Shown: positions 34,469 to 44,300 of the stretch, in pieces
Numbering within the stretch: the stretch's first letter is position 1
How the letters are laid out: the number at the start of each line of letters is the position of its first letter
NCBI RefSeq assembly: GCF_048159605.1
Contig: NZ_JBLREB010000006.1
Location: forward strand, 18,118-82,117
Reading direction: 5' to 3'
Length of the DNA: 64,000 bases
Origin: Ectobacillus polymachus
Lineage (GTDB): Bacteria; Bacillota; Bacilli; Bacillales; Bacillaceae_G
Translations under genes and position numbers: made by a program
Notes under the pieces: model-generated
Database searches by the model: none
The model's input: only the letters and a program-made list of their open reading frames with translations
Told to the model about the DNA's origin: nothing

Positions 34469-35179
34469 TCAATCAAACCTGCGTTTTTTATAGATGACCA
34501 CTGTTATAACAATTGATAAGGCTACCCATCCCAATAGCACAAGCATATTATCAATGATTTTACTAAAGCCTTCTCCATTGCTTAAACCGAGCCAAATTGC
34601 GTTTAATTGTTCATTCGGTAAATAATCGATGACCTTTAAGAGCATTTCGTTTTTTACCATTGGTTTAAGCATAGAACTCATCCCAAATATCACCATTACA
34701 GGCATTCCGATAATACTCGTTTCCATTACCGTTCTTGATAGCAAGCCAAGAATTGTTCCAATCGCAAGATAAAAAATCAAACCCAATATGACACTTAATA
34801 CAAATAATGGAGGTGATGGAACTTTGTAATCTGATAAAAAGATGGAGCCAATAATAACAACAATCGTCGTGACAGCAGATAATGCACTTTTTCCTATTAA
34901 AATCTCCAAAGTACTTGCTGGTGATAATAATAATCCTCTCAAAGTATTTTTCTCTTTTTCTTCTGCGACCATTGCTGATTGAATAAAAGCACCGGCGATA
35001 ACAAGAGCAAGATTGATTGGATATGTGTTCAATACGGCTCTGTCATCACCCATGCGTCCAAGCCACGCAGCTAAAACTAAAGGTAAAGCTAACGTAAAGA
35101 TAATGTATGAATTTCTTTGTAGGTCTTTCCAATCCTTTATAAATATTGCATTTACTCGTTTAAATGAAAAGGACATCAT
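34469..35179 (-). CDS. ABC-2 type transporter permease
   Basis: A 236-residue ABC-2 permease with six hydrophobic segments and the conserved cytoplasmic E-E-K-E-K-N-T-L-R-G-L-L loop after the second helix. Its start overlaps the ATPase stop by four bases. Together they form an exporter whose substrate is unknown, possibly a peptide or antibiotic given the linked LytTR regulator. Confidence 0.88.
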   Translation of the reverse strand: MMSFSFKRVNAIFIKDWKDLQRNSYIIFTLALPLVLAAWLGRMGDDRAVLNTYPINLALVIAGAFIQSAMVAEEKEKNTLRGLLLSPASTLEILIGKSALSAVTTIVVIIGSIFLSDYKVPSPPLFVLSVILGLIFYLAIGTILGLLSRTVMETSIIGMPVMVIFGMSSMLKPMVKNEMLLKVIDYLPNEQLNAIWLGLSNGEGFSKIIDNMLVLLGWVALSIVITVVIYKKRRFD

Positions 35180-36021
35180 AAATTCCTCCCTGTTAATTGT
35201 ACGAAAATGTCTCCAAGTGTCGGTTCATTTGAATGAATCGTTAAAAGCTCTCCAGCTTTCATATATCGGTAGATTTCTTTTGCACCTTCTTCGTCTTTAT
35301 CAACAATAACTGAACGGTTTCCCTTTAATAAAAGTGAAATCGATGTGTTTTCTTGTTGTGCTCTTAAATTTTGAGGTGTATCGAGTAGCCTGATTTCCCC
35401 ATTGTGTAAGAATGCAACTCGATTACAAAGCTCTTCTGCCTCTTGCATATCATGGGTCGTTAAAAAAATGGTTGTCCCTTCTTGATTTAATTTTTTTAGA
35501 CCCTCATGAATATGCTTCGTATTGACTGGATCTAAGGCTGAAGTCGGCTCATCTAAAAAGAGAAGATCAGGTTTATGGAGGATGGCACGTGCCAATGTGA
35601 CACGCTGCTTCATTCCTTTTGATAGCTTTTGAACTAGTTTTTTCTTATCTTGTACTAGATTAACTGATTCAAGAACCTCATTAATTCTACTTTTCTCTAC
35701 TTCATATAAATCACAATATAATGCAAGGTTATCGTAGATGCTAAGCCGATCGTAAAGACCACTATTATCCGTTAAAATACCGATTCTCTTCATATAACTA
35801 GGATCTTTTAATTTATGTATTGGTTTTCCGAACACCTTGACCTCCCCAGCATTTGGATGCAGTTGGGCTGTTAATATTTTTATCATTGTCGTTTTACCAG
35901 AACCACTAGGTCCTAGAAAACCAATCGTTTCTCCTTTTTTCACTTCAAAGTTTACATTTTTCAAAGCTATATTGTTTTCAAATGATTTAACAAGCTCCCT
36001 TACTTCGATAACATTTTCCAT
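35176..36021 (-). CDS. ABC transporter ATP-binding protein
   Basis: A 281-residue ATPase with Walker A G-P-S-G-S-G-K-T-T near residue 38, signature L-S-K-G-M-K-Q-R near 135, Walker B L-L-F-L-D-E-P-T, the H-loop T-T-H-D, and an extended C-terminus of about 70 residues typical of drug/bacitracin-type ABC-2 exporters. Pairs with the permease. The separate LytTR-fused homologue upstream lacks these catalytic residues. Confidence 0.92.
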   Translation of the reverse strand: MENVIEVRELVKSFENNIALKNVNFEVKKGETIGFLGPSGSGKTTMIKILTAQLHPNAGEVKVFGKPIHKLKDPSYMKRIGILTDNSGLYDRLSIYDNLALYCDLYEVEKSRINEVLESVNLVQDKKKLVQKLSKGMKQRVTLARAILHKPDLLFLDEPTSALDPVNTKHIHEGLKKLNQEGTTIFLTTHDMQEAEELCNRVAFLHNGEIRLLDTPQNLRAQQENTSISLLLKGNRSVIVDKDEEGAKEIYRYMKAGELLTIHSNEPTLGDIFVQLTGRNL

Positions 36022-36192
36022 TTCAATTTCTCCCTTTTCCGTTTGTGCTTTCTTGATTCAAGTTTAGCTGCAATAGTAGACAAACGCAGTAATATCAAGG
36101 TGAAAAGAGTGTAGGTAAGGTTGAATGGCATCAATTTTCAGATGAATGGAGCATATTTTTTGTCCAAAAATACGTTTTACCGTGAATATAAA

Positions 36193-37338
36193 TTAGATCC
36201 CGATGATATCCTTCAACTCATTTAATTTCCCTTTAGATAATGGAACAGAACTTTTCTTTGGATCTCCAAGAATTAAACTATAGCTATTTCTAGTCCAAGT
36301 AATTACCTCACGTACTCTTTGTAAATTGACAATATATGATCGATGGCAACGGAAAAAACCAAATGGTTGTAATCGATCAGATAATTCATTTAAAGTTATG
36401 GAACAAGGAAAGACTTCTCCATTAACATGTAGTTGTGAAATTCCTTCATTACTCTCAACGAAAACAATCTCCGTAGGATCAAATAGGATGATTTTTTCAT
36501 TGATTTTTGCTGGAATCTTTTCGAATCGCAACTGTCTGTGAATGGTCGTTACTTCCCCTTCAGCTTGTTCTTTATCCTCCCTTACCTCTTTAGAAACTGA
36601 ACTTACAATTTTTTCACTTTCTATCTCAGTAGCTAATTGTTCTTGTGAACCAACAGGAAGGTCTTCTTTGGAAACTGAATGTAATTCTTCATTTTCCTCA
36701 TCCACCACTTCAATCTTCTTTAAGCCTTCTTCATTAAGACGGTAAACAATATTTGTCATAGAAATTGCACTTTCAAAGTTATTTGTTGTGATAAGAATCG
36801 CCTTACCTTGCTCAGTGAATTCTTCTAATACTCTTTGCATAATGATTTTACTTTCTATATCAATGTTTTGGTCAGGCTCTTCCATAAGTAGGAGATCTGG
36901 CTGATGTAAAAGGACTCTAGCAAGCTGTAACCGTTTTTTTTCTGAAAAAGAAAGCTTGATAATTTTCGTATTAACTTTCTCAATTAAATCAACTTTTTGA
37001 ATGACTGAATCGGTCTCAATGTCCACATCATATAGCCTTTTAAAAAACTTCAGATATTCCTTTGGTGTAAGACGATCATACAAAGCTTCATCTAACATAA
37101 AAATCCCTACACGCTTAGATAAGCTTTTATAATGAACGTTTAATGGCAACCCTTCTAACAAAATCTCGCCATTCGAAATCGGAGTCTCTCCAATCATCAT
37201 GTGTATTAACTGTTTTCCAACTTCATTATTGCACTGAATTGCAACCGCCTCTCCCTTATGAAGCTCTAAATCTATCTTTGGAAAAAGAATCCTATTTCCT
37301 TTACTTTTTTCAATTTGGTTTATTTGTAATATACTCAT
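36193..37338 (-). CDS. catalytically degenerate ABC-ATPase domain fused to LytTR DNA-binding domain
   Basis: A 381-residue fusion. Residues 1-210 follow the ABC-ATPase fold, but Walker A reads C-N-N-E-V-G-K-Q-L (no G-x-x-G-x-G-K-S/T), Walker B reads L-L-L-M-E-E-P (Asp lost) and the signature reads L-S-F-S-E-K-K-R. After an acidic linker (210-270), residues 275-381 are a LytTR domain (F-F-R-C-H-R-S-Y-I-V-N). Upstream of and co-oriented with a normal ABC exporter pair, it is probably their regulator, with the ABC-like half as a sensor or docking module. Confidence 0.87.
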   Translation of the reverse strand: MSILQINQIEKSKGNRILFPKIDLELHKGEAVAIQCNNEVGKQLIHMMIGETPISNGEILLEGLPLNVHYKSLSKRVGIFMLDEALYDRLTPKEYLKFFKRLYDVDIETDSVIQKVDLIEKVNTKIIKLSFSEKKRLQLARVLLHQPDLLLMEEPDQNIDIESKIIMQRVLEEFTEQGKAILITTNNFESAISMTNIVYRLNEEGLKKIEVVDEENEELHSVSKEDLPVGSQEQLATEIESEKIVSSVSKEVREDKEQAEGEVTTIHRQLRFEKIPAKINEKIILFDPTEIVFVESNEGISQLHVNGEVFPCSITLNELSDRLQPFGFFRCHRSYIVNLQRVREVITWTRNSYSLILGDPKKSSVPLSKGKLNELKDIIGI

Positions 37339-37419
37339 GCGCTAAGACACCTCAATTAGAGAAATTAGATTTTATAACTTTATACCGTCAACAAAATGGA
37401 AATTTGATATTATCAAGCC

Positions 37420-37632
37420 CTAAAAATAAAGGAGAACACATACACATTCATCTTCACGGATTTCATATGTAACTAATCTAATAATTTCATTTTTATCATT
37501 CATGAAAACAAAACCATCTAATTCGTCACATTTATATACTCCTATTGAAATGATCATTTCAGAGCTACCCCAATGCTCTTTAAAAAATGAAATTACTTCA
37601 GCTTTATTTTCACGATTAATTGCTTGAATCAT
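37420..37632 (-). pseudogene. truncated GNAT acetyltransferase
   Basis: Seventy residues that look like the N-terminal strand-helix part of a GNAT (A-I-N-R-E-N-K-A-E-V start; G-F-V-F-M-N-D-K-N-E-I then L-V-T-Y-E-I), after which the acetyl-CoA-binding half is absent and the frame stops. Downstream bases do not restore it in another frame, so a deletion is likely. Confidence 0.65.
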
Positions 37633-37935
37633 AATTATTCCCCTTCATACCCTTGTGTCAAATATAAAATTACTGAATATTCCATATAATTATTATACAA
37701 TATGGAAAAAGCCGTCACTAAATCTATTAGTATCGGCTTTATTTTTAATGACTATAAGAATAGTAATTGTATCATTTTTCAGCAATTCTCAAGAATATAT
37801 TGATGTGTTTTGTTAAATGGCTTAAGTTATTGTTATAGAAAGGGGAAATATACGCTATAACACCAGGAAACTCCCTCTTCCACTATTTGAGAGGAAGACA
37901 GATTTTAATTTGGCCAATATGTAGGAGTGATTTCA
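37633..37935. other. intergenic region with a hairpin
   Basis: Arms AAAGCCG/CGGCTTT at about 37708-37741 with flanking T-runs form a weak terminator-like hairpin. The remaining AT-rich part is the leader of the M20 gene. Nothing else recognised. Confidence 0.45.
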
Positions 37936-39057
37936 ATGGATCGAAAAAATTTAGATTTATCAGTTCAATTACGACATGAGTTACATGCACATCCGGAATT
38001 ATCTTATCAAGAAGATTGGACAAAACAGCATTTAATGGAATTCCTTAAAAAACATACGACTAACTTAGAAATTACCGATAAGGGTAAGTATTTCTATGTA
38101 AAATATATGACAGGTAACAACAAACCAACGATTGCCTTTCGCGCTGATTTTGATGCACTGCCAATTCCGGAAACCATTGATCTTCCATGGAAATCCCAAT
38201 ATGAAGGCGTTGCCCATAAATGCGGCCATGACGGACACGCTTCTACTCTTGCTGGATTCGCCCTTGAAGTAGATCAAAAAGGTGCAGATAAAAATATTAT
38301 CTTCCTCTTCCAGCATGCGGAAGAGACAGGACAAGGTGCCCTTGATGCCCGTGAAGTCATTAAAGAAGAAAATATTGAAGAAATCTTCGCTTATCACAAT
38401 ATGTCGGGTATTCCGTATAATACAGTAAGTGTCATCGATGGAACAGCATGGTGTGCTTCTAAAGGAATGTCAATTGAAATGGTTGGTTCTCCTGCGCACG
38501 CAAGTGAGCCGGAAAAAGGTGTAAATCCTTCTTATGCTATCGCTGAAATCGTTGCGGCAATTCCTAAGTTTATTGCTCCAGATCACTATGAAGGCTTAGT
38601 TCTCTGTACCATTATTCAAATTGATGTAGGCTCTGAAAATTATGGCATTTCAGCTCATGAAGGTGCCTTACGTCTGACCATTCGTGCAGAAAAAGAAACA
38701 GAATTAGATAAACTTCAAAAAAAACTTGAGGATTTTGCATTAAAACTTGGCAAGGAACAAGGGATTAAAGTAAGTTTTAAATACTCTGATGTATTCCCGG
38801 AAACGGTTAATACTAAAGAAAGCGCTGATAAGGTTCGTAAGGTTTGTGAAGAAAAAGGGATTCCATTACGTGAATTGCAAAAACCATTGCGTTCATCAGA
38901 AGATTTTGGTTATTACCAAAAACTTATAAAAGGTGCCTATTTCCTTCTTGGAAATGGAGAAGATCATGCTCCTATCCACACTTATGAATATGATTTTGTC
39001 GATGAACTTATCGAAACAGGAGTAGAAGTATTTAAAGGCTTGGCAGGAACAAAATAA
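37936..39057 (+). CDS. M20-family amidohydrolase/peptidase
   Basis: A 373-residue binuclear metallohydrolase: F-R-A-D-F-D-A-L-P-I, H-K-C-G-H-D-G-H-A-S-T, H-A-E-E-T-G-Q-G-A and a later D-H-A-P-I-H-T supply the metal ligands and the Glu base, with a dimerisation domain around residues 180-290. Members deacylate N-acyl amino acids or hippurate-like substrates. The ATG at 37936 has AGGAG seven bases upstream. No partner gene nearby. Confidence 0.88.
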   Translation: MDRKNLDLSVQLRHELHAHPELSYQEDWTKQHLMEFLKKHTTNLEITDKGKYFYVKYMTGNNKPTIAFRADFDALPIPETIDLPWKSQYEGVAHKCGHDGHASTLAGFALEVDQKGADKNIIFLFQHAEETGQGALDAREVIKEENIEEIFAYHNMSGIPYNTVSVIDGTAWCASKGMSIEMVGSPAHASEPEKGVNPSYAIAEIVAAIPKFIAPDHYEGLVLCTIIQIDVGSENYGISAHEGALRLTIRAEKETELDKLQKKLEDFALKLGKEQGIKVSFKYSDVFPETVNTKESADKVRKVCEEKGIPLRELQKPLRSSEDFGYYQKLIKGAYFLLGNGEDHAPIHTYEYDFVDELIETGVEVFKGLAGTK

Positions 39058-39391
39058 TAGAATGACGGGGGATGCCCATAGCAAACTCTTAATGGAGGGC
39101 AGGGTAAAAACAGACGTCTAAATCTTTTAATAGGGGTCTCACCAACATTATGCGCTTATCTTAACTCTTACATAGAAAACCTTTGTTTATCGATGTTTTA
39201 TTCATTGAAGTCATATAAACAACGTATTCTTCTAGAAAATGAGCCTCGACCTTCTTTAATCCACTTCTCAATTTTAGATGTTCTTTTTCTTTTAGACATA
39301 AAAACACCCCTTTGGTTAATCATAACCAAAGGGGTAGAGCTTCGTAACTTTTTTTAAAACGTCGCGACTTTATTCTAAAGCCACAACATTT
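39058..39391. other. junction between the M20 gene and the Tn7-like element
   Basis: Contains unassigned sequence (39060-39190) and relic C (39198-39334), then 57 bases reaching the transposon's left terminus. No intact gene. Confidence 0.5.
39198..39334 (-). pseudogene. relic C: terminator hairpin plus truncated tnsA-like start
   Basis: Minus strand: 12-bp stem CCCCTTTGGTTA/TAACCAAAGGGG (39307-39334), TGTTTTT, ATG at 39299 encoding M-S-K-R-K-R-T-S-K-I-E-K-W-I-K-E-G-R-G-S, then unrelated codons to a stop at 39198. K-W-I-K-E-G-R-G is the TnsA N-terminal hallmark as I know it. It lies 57 bp outside the intact element's left end, as expected for the right end of an older element pushed away from glmS. 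Confidence 0.68.
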
Positions 39392-39531
39392 TGTTCACCG
39401 ACATTAATGTTGGTAACCAAAAAACCCGTTAATATCAAGGATTAACAAGTTTTTTAAACATTTTATACTTACATTAATGTTGGTAACCAATTTTTAAGTA
39501 AATTTCATTGACTTACATTAATGTTGGTAAC
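39392..39531. repeat. transposon left end with three TnsB-type sites
   Basis: The identical 17-mer ACATTAATGTTGGTAAC occurs at 39401-39417, 39471-39487 and 39515-39531, preceded by the terminal TGTTCACCG. Confidence 0.92.
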
Positions 39532-39659
39532 TATATAAACCCCCAGATGCTGTAGAGTTATGAACCCGTCATCCAGAATATATCTCTTGTTTCAACAGAA
39601 TGGAAGAAATCCACACTAATATTCTTTATTAAGAAGTAAGTCTAGCCAAAAATTCATAA

Positions 39660-40883
39660 CTAAAATTCCAACTGTTCCTCAATCAAATACTTCATAAACT
39701 TTGCACTCGTGTTTGCTGCATATTTTTGAAAATTATCACCTTTTTTAGCATCTGCAAAGTCACATATAGATTTAATTATTATAGGAATTGTTAATTGGTT
39801 ATTTATGTTATTTGAAGCATAGAATACTCCATAAGATTCCATGTCCAAACCTACTGTCTTCCTTGAGTGACTTTTTACTAAGTTTTCAATAATTTCACTA
39901 TTAGCAACTACTGCTGAGCCACAGGCCATAGGACCACTGATTATTTGTAAGTCATGCTGTGGAGCTCCGTCGCATTCACGTTTAATCCTAAATAAAACAT
40001 CGTTAAAATCTTGGCCTATGAGTTCCCTTATTTCAGGGTTTAGGGGAATTGCCTTTGGGTCTGGACTAAAACTTATTAATGAATCCTTAGTACTATCCTG
40101 AATGTATTTCCCATTACTATAATTCCAAATCTCTGATGGGATAATAATATCGCCAAAATTATTTTCGGTATTTATTCCTGCTGCAATTCCAACCATAATA
40201 ATATACTTGGGTTTAAAGTTGTAGATTAATTTCACTGTTAAAGAGGCAGCAGCAGACATCCCCATTTCAGACTGTTGAGCAGTTACTACCTTTAAGGTCT
40301 TTTGTTTTAACCTAAACTCATTAGTATAGTAGTATGTTGGATCACCGTTAATTCTTTCTAGTTTCCAATTATCTTCCAAATTTTTTACTGCATCAGTTTC
40401 TGTTTTTACTGCAGTAATAATGGCAACATCACAATTATTCCCTTGTAAAGGGTTAGTTGTGCTTTTTTCACACAATAATGCATATTCAATCTTAGCTCTA
40501 ATATTATCAGACCAATTGGTCGAAGTTTCATCAAACTTTAAGACTGGAAAAGCTAGCTTACTTTGTATTTCCCTAAAGCTCACCTCTAGTTCATCAAATG
40601 CAGTTAATACAATAATTTGCTTCGGTTTTATATATCTGTCAACAAAAACCACTTCATCAATGAACTCAATACCTGCTGTTTTTTTAGGGTCCTCACCTAA
40701 AACCTCAGGAATATTTAAATCTAGTATCATAAAATCAAACGCAGTATTAACTAACTCTCTTTTTGCTGCATTTAACTCTAATGTATGTATAATGTTATCT
40801 TGTTGAATTCCTTCTATTGAAGTTAATACTTGCATTAACTTTTTCAACTTGTAACTTTCATCATCCACCAATAAAATTTTCAT
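39660..40883 (-). CDS. dtcC: Detocs effector: receiver domain fused to nucleoside-phosphorylase-like domain (DtcC)
   Basis: A 407-residue fusion. Residues 1-130 are a response-regulator receiver (V-D-D-E at the start, phospho-Asp in M-I-L-D-L-N-I-P, T in V-L-T-A-F-D, K in V-L-K-F-D). Residues 150-407 are a PNP/MTAN-type domain (M-V-G-I-A-A-G-I-N, G-L-D-M-E-S-Y-G-V, S-I-C-D-F-A-D-A-K). This is the architecture of DtcC, which in characterised Detocs systems cleaves the N-glycosidic bond of ATP on phage infection. Last gene of a dtcA-dtcB-dtcC operon. Confidence 0.85.
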   Translation of the reverse strand: MKILLVDDESYKLKKLMQVLTSIEGIQQDNIIHTLELNAAKRELVNTAFDFMILDLNIPEVLGEDPKKTAGIEFIDEVVFVDRYIKPKQIIVLTAFDELEVSFREIQSKLAFPVLKFDETSTNWSDNIRAKIEYALLCEKSTTNPLQGNNCDVAIITAVKTETDAVKNLEDNWKLERINGDPTYYYTNEFRLKQKTLKVVTAQQSEMGMSAAASLTVKLIYNFKPKYIIMVGIAAGINTENNFGDIIIPSEIWNYSNGKYIQDSTKDSLISFSPDPKAIPLNPEIRELIGQDFNDVLFRIKRECDGAPQHDLQIISGPMACGSAVVANSEIIENLVKSHSRKTVGLDMESYGVFYASNNINNQLTIPIIIKSICDFADAKKGDNFQKYAANTSAKFMKYLIEEQLEF

Positions 40884-40903
40884 AAGTGATCTACCTCAAC
40901 CCC

Positions 40904-41365
40904 CTAAAGATTATGAATATCTTTGATAAGTTTTATTAAAGCATTTCTCCATTCTAGTGATGATGATTTATAATGGATGATACCTTTATAAGTTGAACTA
41001 AAATCTTTAATCATTCGTTCATCTAGTTGTTTTAAATTTAACTTATTATCATTTTCACCTAAGACATCAAATGCAGTTATAATTATTACATTTGTTTCTA
41101 CTTTAATTCTTTTCATTTCTTCTAGAATATCAATACCTGCAAATGTCTCAAAATCATTACCCTCTTCATCATCACAATCTTTGAAATCATATAAGGGCAA
41201 ACTCATATCTAATAGAATCAAATCGTATTTATTACCTCTAATTTCAGCTATACCGCTTGTTAATGAATTGGAAATTTTCAATTTACTATCAGGTATAAAA
41301 TCTATTACTAATTTTTTAACTTCCAAAACCTTACTATCATCATCCTCTACATATAATATCCTCAT
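40904..41365 (-). CDS. dtcB: Detocs stand-alone receiver protein (DtcB)
   Basis: A 153-residue single receiver domain: acidic E-D-D-D near residue 8, phospho-Asp in L-I-L-L-D-M-S-L-P near 53, T in I-I-I-T-A-F-D, K in H-Y-K-S-S-S. There is no output domain. In Detocs, DtcB acts as a phosphate sink that prevents accidental effector activation. It overlaps the kinase gene by 26 bases and precedes the effector by 20. Confidence 0.85.
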   Translation of the reverse strand: MRILYVEDDDSKVLEVKKLVIDFIPDSKLKISNSLTSGIAEIRGNKYDLILLDMSLPLYDFKDCDDEEGNDFETFAGIDILEEMKRIKVETNVIIITAFDVLGENDNKLNLKQLDERMIKDFSSTYKGIIHYKSSSLEWRNALIKLIKDIHNL

Positions 41366-44300
41366 TTACCACACCTTCCTCTAGAATCAAATTATCTATA
41401 CCAATAAATGCAGAAATTTCAAAGTATTCATTCGTAACATCATAAAGAATGCTATATGGCGCGTTAATATTATATTGTAAAGTTTTATACATTTTATATA
41501 ATCCTGAGCCCCCCTCAGTCTGTGTAAACTTTTTCAATATTTCATGACTCTTTGCATTATCGAAAACTTCTTGAACCTTACTTTCTATTTCCTTTGTTTC
41601 CATTCCGCCGCCTAAATTATTTCTTACTGTAATACTCATAAACTTTTCACTCTTAAAATCAATTCTTTTTTCTTTATATGCATCTTGTATAATATCAACC
41701 ATCTCAGAATTTTCTTCTATAATAATAATATCTAAATTTAATTTTGAAAAATCTTCAACTCCTGAATGTTCTAACGCATTGTTTATTATTATGTTTAATA
41801 TATCTACAAAATATGAAAATGACATTCCACTAAATTTATATGGTATTTGTATTTCTTGGTTTATTTTAATGTTATTAAAATTGTTATTTAGTTTATAATT
41901 AATTTCCATGCATGTTGCAACTAAATCCTCCATTGAATAATCTAGGTATAGGATATCTCTTATGTAAAAAACGTCAGTAAATTCTTTAATTACACTTTCT
42001 AATTTTACCTTGCATAAATTTATACTTTTGTTAATTTCTTTAACTAAATTACTTATTTCGCTTTTTTCTAATTCTTTCATATTAATTTCTAAAGTATTTA
42101 GGGCATCTATTAAATAGCCTTTTAAGTGACTTTCTATTTTTTTACGTAGCATTGTTAAAAGTTCATCTGTTTTTTTCCACAAAAGACTAATTATAGTTTC
42201 AAAAAAAACATCAAAATCAACAATATTATCAATATTGATCACTAAACAATTATTCACAAATATTGAATAATCTAGTAGCCCTTTATCTTTAATAGTGTAT
42301 CTTATTCTTATCCATTCATCCTTAATTTCAGTTACCTTTTTATCAATTATAACTGTAAAGTCTGACAAGAATTGTTTTAATTTCTTGAAGTTGTTACTTT
42401 CTTCAGTTACAAGTTTATCCCAGTATTCATTTATTGAGTATATATCACTTCCATCATTAGCAGACTTGGACATTAAGTTATGTTCGTAAAATAGAGTAGT
42501 CAATTGGCTGTTGACATACCCATGTCTAATTCTTGAACTAAGAAATGTATTTAATCCATATTTTTCATTGTAAAGAAATTCCTCTGTAATTCTTGATATT
42601 ATACTCTTTAAAATTATTACCTCCTGGCTGTAATTGACATCAGATTTTATCCGATTATTCATATCATAAACAATATTTTTTAAGACATCTAAATATTCTT
42701 GGTCTGTAATGTCTATACTTCTAACTTCATTTTCAAACTTTTTAACCGTAATATATTTATTGAAATTTTCTACTAGTATATCTTTGATTTCTGCCTTAAT
42801 ATTTTCTACATCAACAAATATTCGACTTTGATTAATTTGTTTAGTGCGGTCTCGTATACCTCTTTTTGTCATTATTCCATTAATTTCATCGTAATAAAGC
42901 TTCCTATTTTTAGGGTCTAAATTAATTAATTGTCTAAGTATCTCTGTTCGGACTTCATCTGCCATAGAGGCATTAGTGGCTAAACGTATGTCTCTTTTGA
43001 TTAGATGTTGAACACAGATCTTATGTAAAAAATATACTAACAAAGATGTATCTTTGTTTATATTAACAATATCTTCAACTGAATTTAATTGGTTATAATC
43101 CATATAATTTGAATATGCAATGCGTTGAGTTTTATAATCATTCTTGTCGTACAAGTAAATAAAAATTGGATACTTTATATTTTTCTTAATTAATTCATCA
43201 TCGCTTTTTTGGACCTTTTCGATTACTTCACTAAGTTCAAATCTCTTTATCAAATTCTGGTTAATAAAGTATGCATCAACTATCAATTCAATGCACTCTA
43301 GAAGTTGGTTATTTTTCTTATATGCTAATAATAACTTTCGAAGCACTCTCTCTAAGGAGTAATGATCATCTTTATTTAAATGCTCCTTAATTGAATTAAG
43401 TAATATTATTGCCTCATTAAAATTTTCACTCTCAATTTCCTTAGTAGCAATAAATAGTTGTTTTCTAAATGGGTCTAACACTCCAGGGCTTAATTCGAGT
43501 TCGTAATTATACATAAATAAATATAAAGAAGTAGTTAGTGGGCAGAGATTTTCAAATAGTCCTAAGAACTGTTTCTGATCTTCCTTTTTAGAAATATTAC
43601 CTACAAAATTTGGAGTTAAAATTAAATCATTAATATGAGATAAATAGCTATTAATATTTTTTTCCGTAAACGCAAACTTTCTACTTATAAAACCTCTTAT
43701 TTTAAACTTCCAACTTGTACCACTATATAATTTTAAGTACCCATATAGATTGGTAAACGACTCATTTGTACTTTCATTTATTGAATATATATTATATATA
43801 TCTTGATATATTGGAAATTTAGGTGTTATCTCCTCAGACGCATTTATATGTGATTTTATTAAAAGTAATATCATTTGAAAGTCATTACTATTAGTATTTA
43901 GATAATCATTCAATTTCTGTATTGAAGTTAAATAGTCACCTTTTGTGTATAATTCAATTATTTCAAATACCTTTTCTTGTTCACCCGTGTTTGAAGGAAG
44001 TAATTCAAAGTCACCTTTTGAGTACTTCGCCAAAATATTTCTTATTCTATAATCATCAATTTCCCTAATTAAACCACTAGTCATAACTTCTAGGTCCTGA
44101 AATTCACATCTAAAAGACTCAACCTGTACTACTTCAAGGTAACTATTATAAAAATCAATTATTGACAATTGACTTTCAATTTGAATTATTGAATTATAAT
44201 CATTTTTATAGCTATCATCTAAGTTTAATTTAAAATTAAAATAATTTTTAACAGCTTCTTGATCTCCTAGGGACTCAATAAACTTCTTAACTTTATCTTG

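Noticed and set aside
36022..36192. LytTR direct-repeat binding site upstream of the ABC exporter
   Set aside because: Only partial matches such as TACGTTTTA were seen, without the proper second repeat at the expected spacing.
39401..39531. Spaced identical 17-mers considered as a CRISPR array
   Set aside because: Only three copies with uneven spacing (70 and 44 bp), no cas genes, and the same motif at the opposite transposon end. They are TnsB-type binding sites.
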